Shown: positions 24,801 to 39,800 of the stretch, piece after piece
How the letters are laid out: every line of letters starts with the position of its first letter
How positions within the stretch are numbered: the stretch's first letter is position 1
Source of the DNA: Pararge aegeria
Taxonomy: Eukaryota; Arthropoda; Insecta; Lepidoptera; Nymphalidae
Length of the DNA stretch: 64,000 nt
Direction of reading: 5' to 3'
Assembly (NCBI RefSeq): GCF_905163445.1
Contig: NC_053190.1
Span: 18,075,001 to 18,139,000 of the forward strand
The notes under the pieces: model-generated
Told to the model about the DNA's origin: nothing
The model's input: only the letters and a program-made list of their open reading frames with translations
The model's database searches: none
Made by a program: the position numbers and the translations under genes

Positions 24801-27800
24801 TGCTCTTTCTCGCTTGCGCAGCCTGTCGGCTCCGATTGCGTGCTCTTTCTCGCTCGCGCAGCCGATGGGCTCCGATTGCGTGCTCTTTCTCTATCGCGTA
24901 GCCGATCGGCTCCGATTGCGTGCCCGCTGCGGCCGCGCCGACCGCCATTTTGATAGCAACATTTGAACGTAATAGTTGTGCGTACTTGTACGAAAAGATG
25001 AATGATGAAAAATTAATAATACTCGTGTCAAAATATGAGTGTTTATTTGACATAACCAAGCCATCATATAGCGATCGGATAATGAAAGACAATGCATGGG
25101 AGGAAATTAGCAAATGTCTCGGAATAAGTGGTAAGTAAGGTTTTCATTGTTTTACACTTCCCCCAGATACTCAAACGAATTTTAAAGCAAGGGCTTCTTA
25201 AACTCGTGCTGCGACGTGTTAGATTCAAAGTCAAAATAGGAATAACATGAGTTTAAATGCGCCCTTACTTTAAAAACTCGTTTGAGTATCTGATCGTTAG
25301 AATATACTTATGTAGTAGACAATTTTTATTAAATATAACTTAAGAAACTCGCGTAGCCACTTGATCTTGCCAATCTAAAGCACCACTTGATGAAAAATAA
25401 TCCTTAAATTTATTCCTTGTGGTTAGAACTGCGTCGCTATTAGAACTGTTTTCATTATTATTGTCTGTTATTGCTGTTAATAAATTTATATTGCTGTGAA
25501 ATTCATTCTCTTGTCCTGGCGTCCGATTTTCTATTAAAAAATTATGTAAACATGTAGTTGCTAATATAATTAAATCACAGTACTTCGGCTGAATTTTCAT
25601 TCGTTTTTGATAAATTTCAAATCTTTGAGTTAGCATTCCAAATGCACATTCTACGACTTTTCTTGCCCTGCTTAAACGCAGATTAAATACTTTTTTTGAT
25701 AATTCTGTTCTTGCTTGTTCTCTTGGATACGGCCGCAATATATTATTGCTCAAAGGAAATGCCTCGTCTCCTATAAAAACATGTGGTAAGCTTTCAGTGG
25801 TACTAGGTAGAGGTTTATTTGGGGGCAGCTTTAACTTATTGGTGTTGAGTTTTTTCCAAAATTTTGAATTCTGTAAAATTCCGCCGTCGCTATTTTTACC
25901 ATATGATCCGACATCAACAATTAAAAAACTGTATTTCGCGTCGACCACAGCTAGTAACACTGTACTGAAAAAGTTTTTATAATTATAGTATAAGCTTCCA
26001 CTATTATCTGGTGCCTGTATATTGACATGCTTTCCGTCTATAGCGCCCAAACAGTTAGGAAAATTCCAAATATTAAAGAAATCACGTGAAACCTTTTCCC
26101 ACATTTCTTCATCTGGCATCTGCATAACTATGGGCATCAAAACATCACAAATTACTCTGATTGTCTCATGAATAATTGAATGAACTGTAGAAATTCCCAT
26201 TCGAAAATTAAATGACAAGTTTTTGAAACTGCAACCAGTGATGAGGAATCTGTAAAAATAAAACAAACACACAAAATAGAAATATAAGACTGCCGTACCA
26301 AAACGAACTATAAAATAAAAAAGAGTTATGTTATTAATTTTTCATTTCTGTTCTTTCCAGTGACGCAGTGCCAGGATCGTTGGAAGAAACTGCGAGATAA
26401 CTTCAGAAAAGCCTATTATAACCGAAAAGGCAAGAGTGGCGATGGTGCAACTACGTCCAAATTGATAAAATTTGAAAAAGAACTTTCTTTTATAATACCA
26501 TTTTTTCGCAATCGAAACCAAATATCTAATGTAACATTATCATCGGATGATTCAGAGCCTGGCACACCAATACCACCACCATCGACATCATCTAAACGTT
26601 CTGACCATTCTGAAGTTGAATCGCTTGCAAGTACTTCTGGCTCGAAAAAGAGACCACGCTTAAGCAAAGATGTTGCTACGGTTTTCGAAGAGTATCTTGA
26701 AGAAAAAAGAAATACTACACCCCGTGACAAGGCATTACGTAATTTTTTTTTGTCTATGTCAGATACAGTGGAAACATTCCCAAAAGAAGTCCAAGCACGA
26801 ATTAAAAGGCGCGTGTTTAACATTGTTAATGAAGCTGAATTAAGTCTGTATGAAAATAGTACAGATTTGAATTATTCTTTGTCTATAAATTCACCGCCAT
26901 CGACTAATCAATCTACTTACCTAGTGTCAAACGAAACCTATATTCCTCAAAACTATCCAGATCAGACTACTTACGGGTACAATACCAGCACACAAAATAC
27001 AAAATAATAAACAATCAAAAACAATAATAATTATAATAATAATAATTAAACACACACAAATCTGTACTATTTAATTACATTTCATTAACGTAAATAATGC
27101 TTAATAAATGGAGGGCTGTGATTTTGTGATCTATTTAGATGTTTGTGTTATTTAACATGATTAGTATAAGTAATTTACATTTCATTAACGTAAACAATGC
27201 TTAATAAATGGAGGGCTGTGATTTTGTGATCTAAATAACATGATTAGTATAAATAATTGTTTTTTATTTACCTTAAAGTTACCGTTAACCTTTCTTCGGC
27301 TGTAATGGTGCAACGATAATTTGTAGTCTTTTTTGTTATATGTACTCTTAACAAATCTGTCAATTTCAAAAATTGCCAATATTCCATACGATAATACTCA
27401 TAAAATTTTAGGCTATCTCTCTTCAATTCCTCGAAAATGGTGTGAAACTCCCCATGGATTAGTCTGTTTTTCCAAATATGTTTTACCCATATTTGTTTCC
27501 GCTTGCGCTTACGTTTCCTATGTTCTATTTCAAGTAATCTTGCTAACAAATATATTTCTTCGTCGGAGCTATCTAAATCCATGTTTCGAAAAGCACACGT
27601 TAACACACCGAAAACAAAACTTAGACTGCGCGGAATACTGGCACTGCCTTTGTAGTGTATCCACCCGACTCCGAGCGCATCCGACCGGCTCCGAGCACAT
27701 CCAACCGCACCCGCTTTCAGATCTCTTCCAGCCGGTCGATGTGAAATAGTTGGCGGCTCCGCTCCGGCCAATTCCAAGCGTATACGACCCGGTCTGTGTG

Positions 27801-30800
27801 AAAAGAAAAAAGCAGGCCGATGCTCTCCGAGCCGGTCTGTGTGAACGGACCCTAAGTGTATCAGGAAGCCGAGTGAATCATCGTTGGAAGTTAGATATTG
27901 TACAACACGCAGCGCAAGTGTGAATTATTCAATAAGCGAAAGTCAGTTCCGATCGAAACGTATTCACTGCAGCAATCGCTGTGATGTAACGCCCTAATTG
28001 CCTCACTGCACGCTGCTCTTTATTAACACTTAATAAAGAGTAATATACGTATAGTAGGATAAAATATTATAATTATATACGTAGTTAGCAGTGATATTAT
28101 TATTTTTAGTAGATTATGAAAATTAAGCTTAATTTGCTATACCCCGCGAACAGCAGGAGAATCTGTATGGTGTAATTTATAATTACTTCAATCCGTATAC
28201 TCCACACCAAACACTGACTGACTTAACAATAATTCATTGTAAGTAAATACACTTAAAACTATCCAAGAGCTGAGAAAAGCAACTTAATCTATGTTAGTAT
28301 TCTGTAGCCATTACTATACGGATTGAAGTAATTATAAAATTACACCATACAGATTATCCTGCTGTTCGCGGAGTATAGCAAATTAAGCTTAATTTTCATA
28401 ATACATTATGGATTTCCGCAAAGTAACGCCTGCTTCTATCCAAGAGAAAAAATGCAAAAATTGGATCATAAATACATATTTATGTTCAAATTTACAAACC
28501 AAGTAAATCAACCACTTAAAACTATCCAAGAGCTGAGAAAAGCAAACACATTAACTTAATCTATGTTAGTATTCTGCAGCCATTACTATATGAGGGAACA
28601 AAACAAATCTAATTAAATTACAACTAAATAAATACATAATTCAGAGTGTTTTTCGCGTATTTGAAAGCTTATTAGGCATTTTTTTGCATCTTCTGTTTCG
28701 ACAGGGGGCGGTTGCATACGGATAGTGGGAAAGATAGTGATCTCAGTAAATTTCCATTATTCCATCATGAGAGTCAGAACTTTAGGGTTTTAATAAACGT
28801 GGCGTAACGTATTTTTTCACGCTTTGAAAGGTCAAAGAACCTAATTATGTTAAGTGTGGTTAACACCTTTGGGTTCTCAATTGATTGATAGGTATTATTA
28901 TTTGTTTTGCCGATTCATTGATACAAATATTTCCAAGGAAACTAAATGATTTACCGAATTATAAACAATTATCAAAAAAAAAAACATGACGCTTATTTTG
29001 GTAAATGAAAATGGCAACTATTTTTCTATTTAATCAATCAAATAAAGGATTCTGAAACCTTAACCTAAGTGATGAGGATACCAGGGTTAGTGACCGAAAC
29101 CGGTTGGAAATTAGTACAATAAAACCGGTTGACCGGATGTATCTTGGAGATGTATCTTAATAAGTTCAATGTTTGTATTAAACTTAAGCTGTAAGACAAG
29201 TCCTTTCATACTAAAAGAGAAAGAGGCGATCTCATTGAAACTTATAAAATATGAAATAAGTATTACAACATTCTAAATTTTGAGGAAATATTTTCAAAAA
29301 AGTGTTACCCCAGATTTAGGGGCTATGGTCTCAAACTTGGATTACAGCAGGCATCGTCTAATCCTTCCAAGCACTTTATCAGCAATAGAGTTATACAAAT
29401 ATGGAATGCCTTGCCTGAAGATGTAGTGACTGCAGTATCACTGAATCAATATAGGAATAGACTGGACAAACGTCAAAAATACAAAGAGCACAAGAAATGA
29501 TATATAGGCATCAGCGAAAGCTGTTTAATCTATTATATACTAAAAATAATTATAATTTTACTATAACACATTACGTAAACGATAAAAAAGCTTGTGTGTG
29601 GATTATTGCTCTGTATGTTTGTTGTGGGCATCTTTTTAAACCAAGGCGCGTTGAGAACACTCGCAGCTTTAGTTTTAAAGTTACGAATTTAGTTATCGCC
29701 ATCATTTCCGTACCATGTGCTTACAATTTATGCAACTTACGCATCAAAGTGCCATCTATGAGCCTAATTGGATAATTAAATTTTTGACTATTTAACTTAA
29801 TTTTCCCGGTCTCTTCCCTATAATGTGTTGTTAATGAATACAGCGCCCTCCCAGGGTTCCATTTCAAATGTAAACATTATCAACTATATGACATTGTAAT
29901 GGACTTTAATTGAATAAATAAATAAAGAAGTAACTTAACAATTATTCATTGTAAAGTCAACATCTCCAGAGGATGCTGTGGTATCGGAGCGAAACGTGCG
30001 TAGTACCCTATATTGCTGAAGATCTGTTTGGTGTGCATTATAATTTATAAAGACTGAAAAGATCCTAAATTACACCATACAGATTCTCCTGCTTTTCGCG
30101 GAGTAGGTATAGCAAATTAAACTTAATTTTCAAAATATAGTTGAGCCCGAAATAAAAGCATGTATATTATGTAAGAATGTTTGCGCAAAATTTTCTCAAA
30201 ATCTGTGCACTGGTTGAACGGAACATGCATCTATAATATACTTTCGCATTCATAATATAAGAACGGATATCAATTACATCATAATTCTCAATATTTGTAA
30301 TCATTTATTAATTACCTACCTACCGTATAGCTAGCACTGATTGATAACCAAATGTTATCTAAATCTTGTTAGAATTTTGATAATATAACTAATATTGTAC
30401 CAGTAACAGTAGGATTCGGCAGTAGCACGTTGGGTAGGATTTCGACTAAACTTTGGCCGAGTTTGATTCCCAGCACGCACCTCTAACTTTTCTGTTACGA
30501 GTGTACTCGTGTATATTAAGTAAAGAAAACATCGTGAGGAAACCTGCATGCCTAAGCGTTTTCTTCCATAATGCAGAAACCCGCACTGGGCCAGCGTGGT
30601 GGACTACGGCCTTTTGATAACCAAATGTTATCTAAATCTTGTTACGATATTGATAATATAACTAACATTGTACCAGTACCAGCAGGGATCGGCGATAGCC
30701 CAGGACTTCGACTTCACTTTGTTCGAGTTCGATTCCCATCACGCACCTATAACTTATCTATGTTATGTGCGTTTCAAGTAATTAAAATATCACTTGCTTC

Positions 30801-33800
30801 GACGGTGAGGGAAAATATCGTGAAGAACATTCATAAAAAAGAATAAAATAAAGCGTCGGCTTTCCTTTCGTGAGGACAGAGTTCGAGCCCCAGCACGCAC
30901 CACGGAGTTATGTGCGTTTTATTTATATTTATAACCACTCCTAAATAATCGATATACCGACACTTTTACCCTAACACCTACTATGAATAATTACTTGTCA
31001 TCCGTATAATAATTTAATCAATAACAAAATCTTAATCAAATAAGCGTGTAGGCATGCTTTGTCATTCGTATCAGTATCGCCTTATTAGCATAGGAAGGTC
31101 GTTTTTTTGCGAAATCTTTAATGTCAGACAGATGTGATCGTTGGTATGTGCAGGTACATTTGGTTCGTAACCCGTTTAATATTAATAAAGATTATTATTC
31201 CCACCACTGTCGGACTATAGAATACGGAGTGATATCATTTATTATACCATCATTATCAACCCGTCACCGGCCAACTACAGCTCTCCTCCCAGAATGAGAA
31301 GGGTTTCAAAATTCTAAATTCATTTATTTCAAGTAGGCCTAGTTTATAAGCACTTTTGAAACGTCAAGCCTGTCTGTTTGTAGTGACTCTACCACCGGTT
31401 CGGAAGGCAGATTCCACTGAGAAGAGCCGGCAAGAAACTCAGCAGATTGCTCTTTTCCAACATCATTTTATAGTGTAACAATATTTAGTTTAGGCCATAG
31501 TCCACCACCACGCTGGCCAAGTGTTGATAGGTGGACACACGCCGTTGAGAACATTATGGAGAACTCTCAGGCATGCAGGTTTCCTCACGCAGGACTTGTT
31601 ATTGACATTCACATAAGCTCATGATATTGTATGTGATAAAAAAAAAATATTTAAAATGTTCAATGTAAAATGTGTATGTTTAAGTGTCCCCAATAATTAA
31701 ATGAATAAATAAACATAATGATGACCCTGAAAAACCTCTCAGTGCACGCCACTACAGAGCTAGAACAGGCAGGAGACGAAAATTTTATCCCCCAATTATA
31801 TCCCCTGACGAGGGATATAATTAACGTGTCCACCTGCTAAAGCACGGGAACATGGAACAGGATGGGAATCGAACCCACAACTTTGGACTCAGAAAGCAGG
31901 GTCCTGCAAACTGCGCCAATCGGCCGTCAAATTGTTTAATTTTCTCTCATTACATAACTAGTCGGACTAGTTACTTCCAAAGTATAACGATAATGTGCAT
32001 ATAACAATCGTTTCCGTGTGCCAGTATCATTTGTTTACTTTATCTTTGACCCTCTAGTGAGTCGACTTGCTAAATGTGTCACGCGTAAATACATATAAAA
32101 TTAGTTCACGGCTTCTTATATATTCGCAAAAATTGTGAAACAAATCACGTTACCCAGCTAAGGCTTATCTTAAAATTATACAGTCCCAATTAAATTTGCA
32201 TCACAATCTATAATCAAAATATAAACATAATAAAAAACGTGTGTGTACTTTTGTACACGAGTTAGAAGTTATACTTCTTTAGCGTAACAAGATAAAAATC
32301 TTTTCAAAAGTGTTATCTTTCGCCTTACTCTACGTTTGTAGATAAAACGACACAAACAATAGAAAAAAGGTATTTAATACATTGAAAGTTTTACTATAAC
32401 GCATTTAAAGTTTATTTACATTTCACAATAAAAATATTCCTAAATAATTAAAGAAATGGACATAATAAAAATTATTAAATTTGGAATACTAATAGACTCA
32501 TTTTCGGACAACCAAGTTTCACTCAATATTAAATATTGAGATTTTGTACAATTGAACCAATTAAACCACCGGAATGACCCCGCAGATTTTGACAATTATA
32601 AGTGTACACTGTCAAACCTTATAACCTAACTTCAGGGTGTCGGTTTTTTGTGACGGTGTCCGCGCGCATAGTAAAATTTTACCCTCACCATTTTTCCCTA
32701 ACGCATCAAAAGAAGTAAAACTTGAAAAAGTTGAGAGAAAAGGTTTTTTTTATGTATTTACTAATACCCGACCCTGCTTTGTAAGTCCAAAGCCGCGGGT
32801 TCGATTCCCACATCTGGAAAATGTTTGTGTGATGAACACGAATATTTTTTTAGTGTTTTTACATATATACAATGTAATAGTGTACCTAATTATTCGTTTG
32901 TTTGTTTGTTTGTTCGAAATCTTTATTGCAAACACAAAAGAAAAAAATAATTAAAAGAGTACATATTTTAGCGTGCAAAGGTCGCTTGTCCTTTAAGTTA
33001 TCTCTCCCAGACAACCTTTGGCAAGAGGAAATCCGCTAGAGCGGGTTAGTGTGGAAATAACTAAACAATAGATAAAACTAAAATAAATTATATGGAATAT
33101 ATCCTAATACTACCTAAAATATTCTACCAGCATACTAAAATTGACATAGAGTAAAACTCTATGTAAATTTTAGTATGTTGGTGTATATTAGTATGTATGT
33201 ATATTATTCTTTCAAAAGATTTTTGATCGTACTTGTGATACTTGTACCTGTAGACCGTACAAAAGCCGCAGGCGATAGATATAACGCGTCACTAGTCTAG
33301 CTCATTATGTCACGAGCATGTCGAGGTCATTGGTGACGGGAACCCATAAGTTTTTCCCCTTTAAAAAAACGTTCAACGCGGCTGTACGGAAGCTTTGGCG
33401 ATGTGCTCGACAGTACGAACAGGAAGATCTTCCTGCAAGCGGATGATCGTGCCCGGGGACTGAGATCCGACCATTCATTCATCAGTTCATTAGCGCGATG
33501 CAGTATCTTTGTGGCGCCATCTAGTTTAGTATTGTGGAGACCGCTACAAGACTAAAGAAGTTTTTAAAGTAGATAAGACTCACCTCATAAAACCACCCGA
33601 ACCTGTCGAAGGGGATGTTGATGGGAAAATCGGGGAAGCGTTTCGTGATGTCCAGCACCGGGTCCTGTATCCCGTCGAACAGCCACGAGGACACGTTGGC
33701 CGTTATGAACATGTTCTCATGAAACATCCTCATGAACACGTTCACCGTGACTCTTATAGCTTTGGGCTGGTGACGCAATATGTAGGCTATGGTCTGGGAA

Positions 33801-36800
33801 GGAGAAAATTTAACTAGTTTAATAGGATTTTTCTTTTTAAACTTATAATCCTTTACAGAACAAGCAAACACGTTAAATCCCTGACAAGGGATAAAAATAA
33901 CGAGCTGCCAAAACACGGCAAATCTCTTATTTTATTTGTATATTATTTCTTAAATATAGTTTATTCTTAAGTATATTTTCGTGGTTAATCAACATTTCTT
34001 AAGCATAGATCAACGGGTACATACCACGATAATCTTTTTGGATTTGACGATATTTCGACCCAGTTGCATGGATCGTGGTCACGGGACTGCGTAGGTACGA
34101 GATGTCATACCTACGTAGTCCCGTCGTGACCACGGGTCGAAATATCGACGAATCCTAAAATATTATCGTGGTATGTACTCGTTGAAGTATATTTAAGAAA
34201 AGTTGGTTAACAACGAAAATATTAGTTTAAAATCTTTGTCTATTATATCCACACCTGTGCCAATCCTCCGACAGTTGATAAAACTCTAGGAGAACAACCA
34301 ATAATTTATTAACATACATATACAACCATAAAATAAAAACAGAAACGTGAAGAAAGAAGTAGAATGCAAGAGGCGTATATTTACTTTACTTTAAAGAAGA
34401 TGATGATATAAAAATATATTGTTTTATAAATTAAAGGTAACTGTAAGTTCAGATTAAGTTAAAGTTCAAATGAAACAAAGAAAATAAGAAATAATCTGAT
34501 TGTCTTACCGCCACGATAGGATTTATGCTGGTGATGCCATCAGACAAGCTGCCGTTGGACATTTCCGGTTGGAAGACCCACGTCCGCTTGTTGTAAAACG
34601 TCACTGTGTTGTTGTCGTTCCACGTTATGTTCTCCTGGTGACAATGTAGCGTTGGTCAGACAAAAATTGTAGAACTAGAATATTTGTCAGGCACAAATAT
34701 GTTGTTTGGGGCCTTGATCAGACACAAATTTGTGATTTAAACCCTTGGACAGACACAAACGTGTTAATTATTCAACATCGCAACGCAACGGGCGACGCGG
34801 TGGTTTGCTCAGTTTGATACTGGAGCAGACATAAGGCTGAGTTTGCGGCCATTTGCCATATTGTTAAATTATAAAATAAATTGGTAATAATTTAGTTCAA
34901 GATACAGTATGGCAATAAAGAATATAATAAGTGCCTTGGGCGGATACAAGCGTGTTAATTAGAGCCATTGCCAGACACAACACTTCATGAAACTTAAAAA
35001 TGCATCACGATTCGTCCATAAACTACGAAAAATAAAATAGGAAAGAGTTTTTTACATTTAGTTAAAAAGCAAATTAAGCTTGATTTTCATTGTATATATT
35101 TTCTTATTCATCATCAGCATATCAACTTATTCTCCTCGTACAATGAGGAGGTCAACGGGTTGAGGACGTAGCGTACGCTGGCTCATTGCGGATTGGTGGA
35201 CTTCACACACCTTTGAGAACAGTATGGAGAACTCTCAGGTATGTCGGTTAACTTAACATGCACATAAATTATAAAAGTTCGGAGGTGCGTGATGGGATTC
35301 GAACTCGGCCCCTCCTAAAGTGAAGTCGAGCTCCTACTCACTGGGCTATCACCGCTGTGGTATTATTACTTCACCTTAATTTGTTGTCTGCGACGATCAA
35401 TCGTACACCTGTTCTGATTAAATATTGATTAAGTATATAGGTGCCGATTTGCTCCAGTCTGGTATCGGAGGTCAAATTCCTCTTTTAATAAATTAGCCAG
35501 TGTCGTATGTATCTAATTAATGTAATTATCGCTGATTGCAACAAATCCTTGCTAATATTACAAATGACTAGCTTCTGCCCGCGACTTCGTCTGCGTGGAC
35601 TTCGGAATTACATCGGCGGGATATAAAACTTCTATGGATACATATTCAAACTCTCATCTTGCTGCGTTCTGGATGTAATTGATCCACTAGACGTAAGAGC
35701 CAGTGGCGGTACTACCATAGAAGAAGAAAAGCCGAGCTAGCGTTGCAAAAAATATCTCTTTTAAATTTTGCTCGACTATTCCGAAATGCAATTAACAAAA
35801 AAAATATTTGATAGCAATGAGGAAATAAACACACTATTTTAGTAGTTGACAGTAATTATTTTACCTCTAATATTCTAAACGTTTACCATAAAGTTGGGAA
35901 AATGGGAAAAGTGTGTGAGATAGCAACATTCTGCGGGTGTGAAGAGACAGCTGCGCGGGGCGTTTATACTGTTTTTGGGCACAATGCACTGCATGCAATA
36001 ATGGTTGAATGAGGGTTCTATATGTTCTTCATTCTGTGGTATTGCTGCTATTGATCGTAGCGTGATGTTAAATAGCCTTCCTCGATAAACGCACTATCCA
36101 AAACAAATCACTTAAAGCTGTTTTACCGAACCGGTAGTTCCTAAGATAAGCTCGTTCAAACAAACCAACTCTTCAGCTTTCTAATCTATACTTCTATACT
36201 TAAAGACGTTAAGTTAGTGAGTTTGTGAGGATTTCGCGGTAAAACGATTTTGAAAACTCTTTCACCTATATATATTAAGCCATATTATTTGTGAATGCCA
36301 TAGGCTATATATTACTCTAAAAACTGAAAAGACCTTCTAGTGGTAGTCGGATTTACAAAGTAACTCTGAAAAGGTCTCTTACAAACGCTACCTTAACGAT
36401 GAGAGGTCGGTATATGATGGAGTTCTAGAAAAAAGTTGTAGAATAATATAATAAATAAATAAATATACTACGACAATACACACATCGCCATCTAGCCCCA
36501 AAGTAAGCGTAGCTTGTGTTATGGGTACTAAGATGACTGATGAATATTTTAATGAATAATATACATAAATACTTATTATATATAGATAAACACCCAGACA
36601 CTGGAAAACATTAATGTTCATCACACAAACATTCTCCAGATGTGGGAATCGAACCCACAGCCTTGACTCAGAAAACAGTGTCAATGTCCACTGCCCCAAT
36701 CGGCCGTCCAAAGAGCTTGGATAATGCCTACAAAACGTATCTATAACTTTTATTTATTTATTTTATTTGAACATCTTTATTGCGTAGTAAAGGAGAAATT

Positions 36801-39800
36801 AAAAAAAAAGAACACTTGTTAAGGAATATGAAGAAAAATTAGAAGCAAAAGTCGACCTTATCACTAAAAGTGATCTCTGCCAGGTAACCTTATATTCTTA
36901 TAAACTAGATGACCCGTGCAACTTCGTTCTGCACTAAATCGGTTATTACCGGAACACACGAATAAAATGACATTTTCTAAAAATGAATCCTAGCTAGATC
37001 GATTTATCGCCCCCGAAACCCCCTGTATACTAAATTTCATGAAAATCGTTGGAGCCGATTCCGAGATTCCAATAATATATATAGAAGATAGAAGAATTGC
37101 TCGTTTAAAGATATAAGATTAGCATTCCTTTTTTTAACTACCCATTTTTTTCTCGTCTTTGAACCGTTTTACATAATGTTTTACAGAAGTTACTATATGT
37201 TTTTAATCATTCAGAAATAAGAGGCCCCTCACAAACAGTCAGATAATATCACTAATTAAATATTACTAATTATCTATTATTATAATATTATTATTAATAA
37301 TAGATAATTAGTAATATTTGAGCGAAATGAGGTCACAGAGTTTACTTGGAGAAATTGTCTGACTGTTTGTCAGGGGCCTCTTATTTCTGAATGATTAAAA
37401 CATATAGTAACTTCTTTAAAACATTATGTAAAACGGTTCAAAGACGAGAAAAAAATGGGTAGTTAAAAAAAGGAATGCTAATGTTATATCTTTAAACGAG
37501 CAATTCTTCTATGTTCTATATATATTATTGGAATCTCGGTATCGGCTCCAACGATTTTCATGAAATTTAGTATACAGGGGGTTTCGGGGGCGATAAATCC
37601 ATCTAGAATTGCTTGCAGCAATAAGGCCGCCTTTGCATGTCTATTATTATTATTAATAATAAGTAGAATAGGTAAATCTGCTGCTGATGTTGCAGTTTTA
37701 GATAGTAAGCGGGCTAACCTGTTAAGGAATATGGTAGTCATACCCTAATAGGTTTCTACGCGACCACTCGCACCCGAACACTTAATCGCTTAGCGGCACG
37801 TCGTTGTCGGTAGGGTGGTAACTAGCCACGGCCAAAGCCTCCCACCAGACCAGACCAGAAAAAATTCAGAAACAATAAATTCTCAATTTGCCCTTACCGG
37901 GATTCGAACCCAGGACCTAAAATGGTTGAAATGCAGGTACCTAAGTATTACCTGTATTTGCTAAGCCGTTGAAAATAATTGAGTGTGTTTTATTTATCAA
38001 AACTACATACAAAATATTTCACGATGGCAGTAGGTAAACTATACTCATAATTAACATACAATTATCGGAAAACATACAATAATTGTATGTTAATGCCCTT
38101 TTCGTACAAATAAAATCATCTGTATTTTTAACTTTCTTATCATTGACGGATACTGCATAACATTATCTGCTTGTCCAGAGTTCATTAAAACTTATGTATA
38201 TAAAACATACTATTAATAAAGCGCTTTGCTCGGAGTATCGAAATGGAATTTAAACAGATAATGGTTTCACGATTAAATTACTAAATAGCTACGTATGTTT
38301 TTTTTTTCATCCAAGTAGGCAAAATTTGCTTTATAAACGCCTTTTATTCGCTTTAAAGCGGCGAGTAAATCGGTGATAGTTTATTTTTTTATTATGTTTA
38401 GCTTCGATATGTGTGCCATAGTAACTTTGTGAGCAATCCCCTTTAAATAAATAATGTTTTTTTTTTTTCATTACCAGATAGCGCTTAACTTCAGCGTCCC
38501 TTGGTGGTAAATAATGAGTAGTTTACGATGGTATCGGGCTAACCTGCTAAGTTTATGGATATTATATGGTTTATGGATAATCCCATACCCACTACTCGGT
38601 TTCTTCGTGGTATGGTACCGTTTAAATGCTTGTCAGCAGATTCCGTCAGTGGCTTAACATTATAAAAAAAAAATTGCCCTTGTGGCCTGTGGATCGAATC
38701 CGGGACCTCCCACTTAAGAGACCGCAGCGCCCACCGCCTGCGCGATGGGTCGTAAAAAAACTATGTATTGTATCATCAATAAATTAATATACTATGACAA
38801 TACACACATCGCCATCTAGCCCCAAAGTAAGCGTAGCTTTTGTTATAACTACAAATATAACTGACGAATATTTTATGAACAATATACATAAATACTTATA
38901 ACATAAATATAAACACCCAGACACTAAAAACATTAATGTTCATCACGCAAACATTTTCCGGAAATCGAACCCGGGTTCTTAAATTCACAGCGCTCACCGT
39001 TGCGCCAGGGAGGTCGTCATAAAATGAATTGAATGAAAATAGTTGAAATGCTATTACCTATATTTGCTAAGCCGTTGAAAATAATCGAGTATGTTTATTT
39101 ATTAGAACAAAATAGAGATATAAATACAGAGTAATGACCTATTATCTAATACTTGACTTTAACAGATAATCTAGAATTCGTTGCGCTAACAGTAACTGAC
39201 TAAGCTAAATATGATAAACTAACTATTAACTCTTGCCTGCGACTGTTCACCCTTAGTCGCCTCGTACGACACCCGGGAAGGGGAGGGGTAAATAATAAAT
39301 AAATAAATATAAATATACTACGACAATACACCCATCGCAATCTAGACCCAAAGTAAGCGTAGCTTGTGTTATGGGTACTAAGATAGCTGTTGAATATTTT
39401 AATGGATATAAATAAATAAATACTTATAATATACAGATAAACACCCAGACACTGAAAAACAATCATGTTCATCACACAAACATTTTCCAGTCGTGGGAAT
39501 CGAACCCACGGCCAAGGACTCAGAAAGCAGGGTCGCTGCCCACTGCGCCAGTCGGCTGTCGGCTGATAAGTGATAACTGTATTCCGATCTGCCGGCAGTT
39601 TTATTTCTAGTAACTAAGACTCATTTTTTAGTATGAAGTACAACTCATTAGTACTTAACTTATTTTGTTATTCAACTAGCTGATGCTCGCGACTACGATT
39701 TGCGTGGATTAAGGTTTTTTATTGCGTGAAAGCGTAACAAACAAACTTACATTGACATTTATTATATTAGTAGGGATGTATGTGTATATCATTCATAAAA

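Larger units (their letters stand above)
24586..27852. mobile_element. complete PIF/Harbinger transposon
   Basis: Terminal inverted repeats of about 30 bp begin GGGTCCGTTCACACAGACCG at both ends and are flanked by TAA (24583-24585 and 27853-27855), the T-W-A target duplication of PIF/Harbinger. Inside are a transposase gene (-) and a MADF-domain gene (+), the two-protein set known for this superfamily. Both are intact by splicing. It sits in intron 4 of the right CD36 gene. With no visible lesions it appears recent. Confidence 0.93.

Noticed and set aside
24654..25113. Long frames on both strands with repeated R-S-R-S-A-like or E-K-E-H-A-like sequence
   Set aside because: They come from the 40-bp tandem repeat, whose units lack stops; the real gene starts at 24998.
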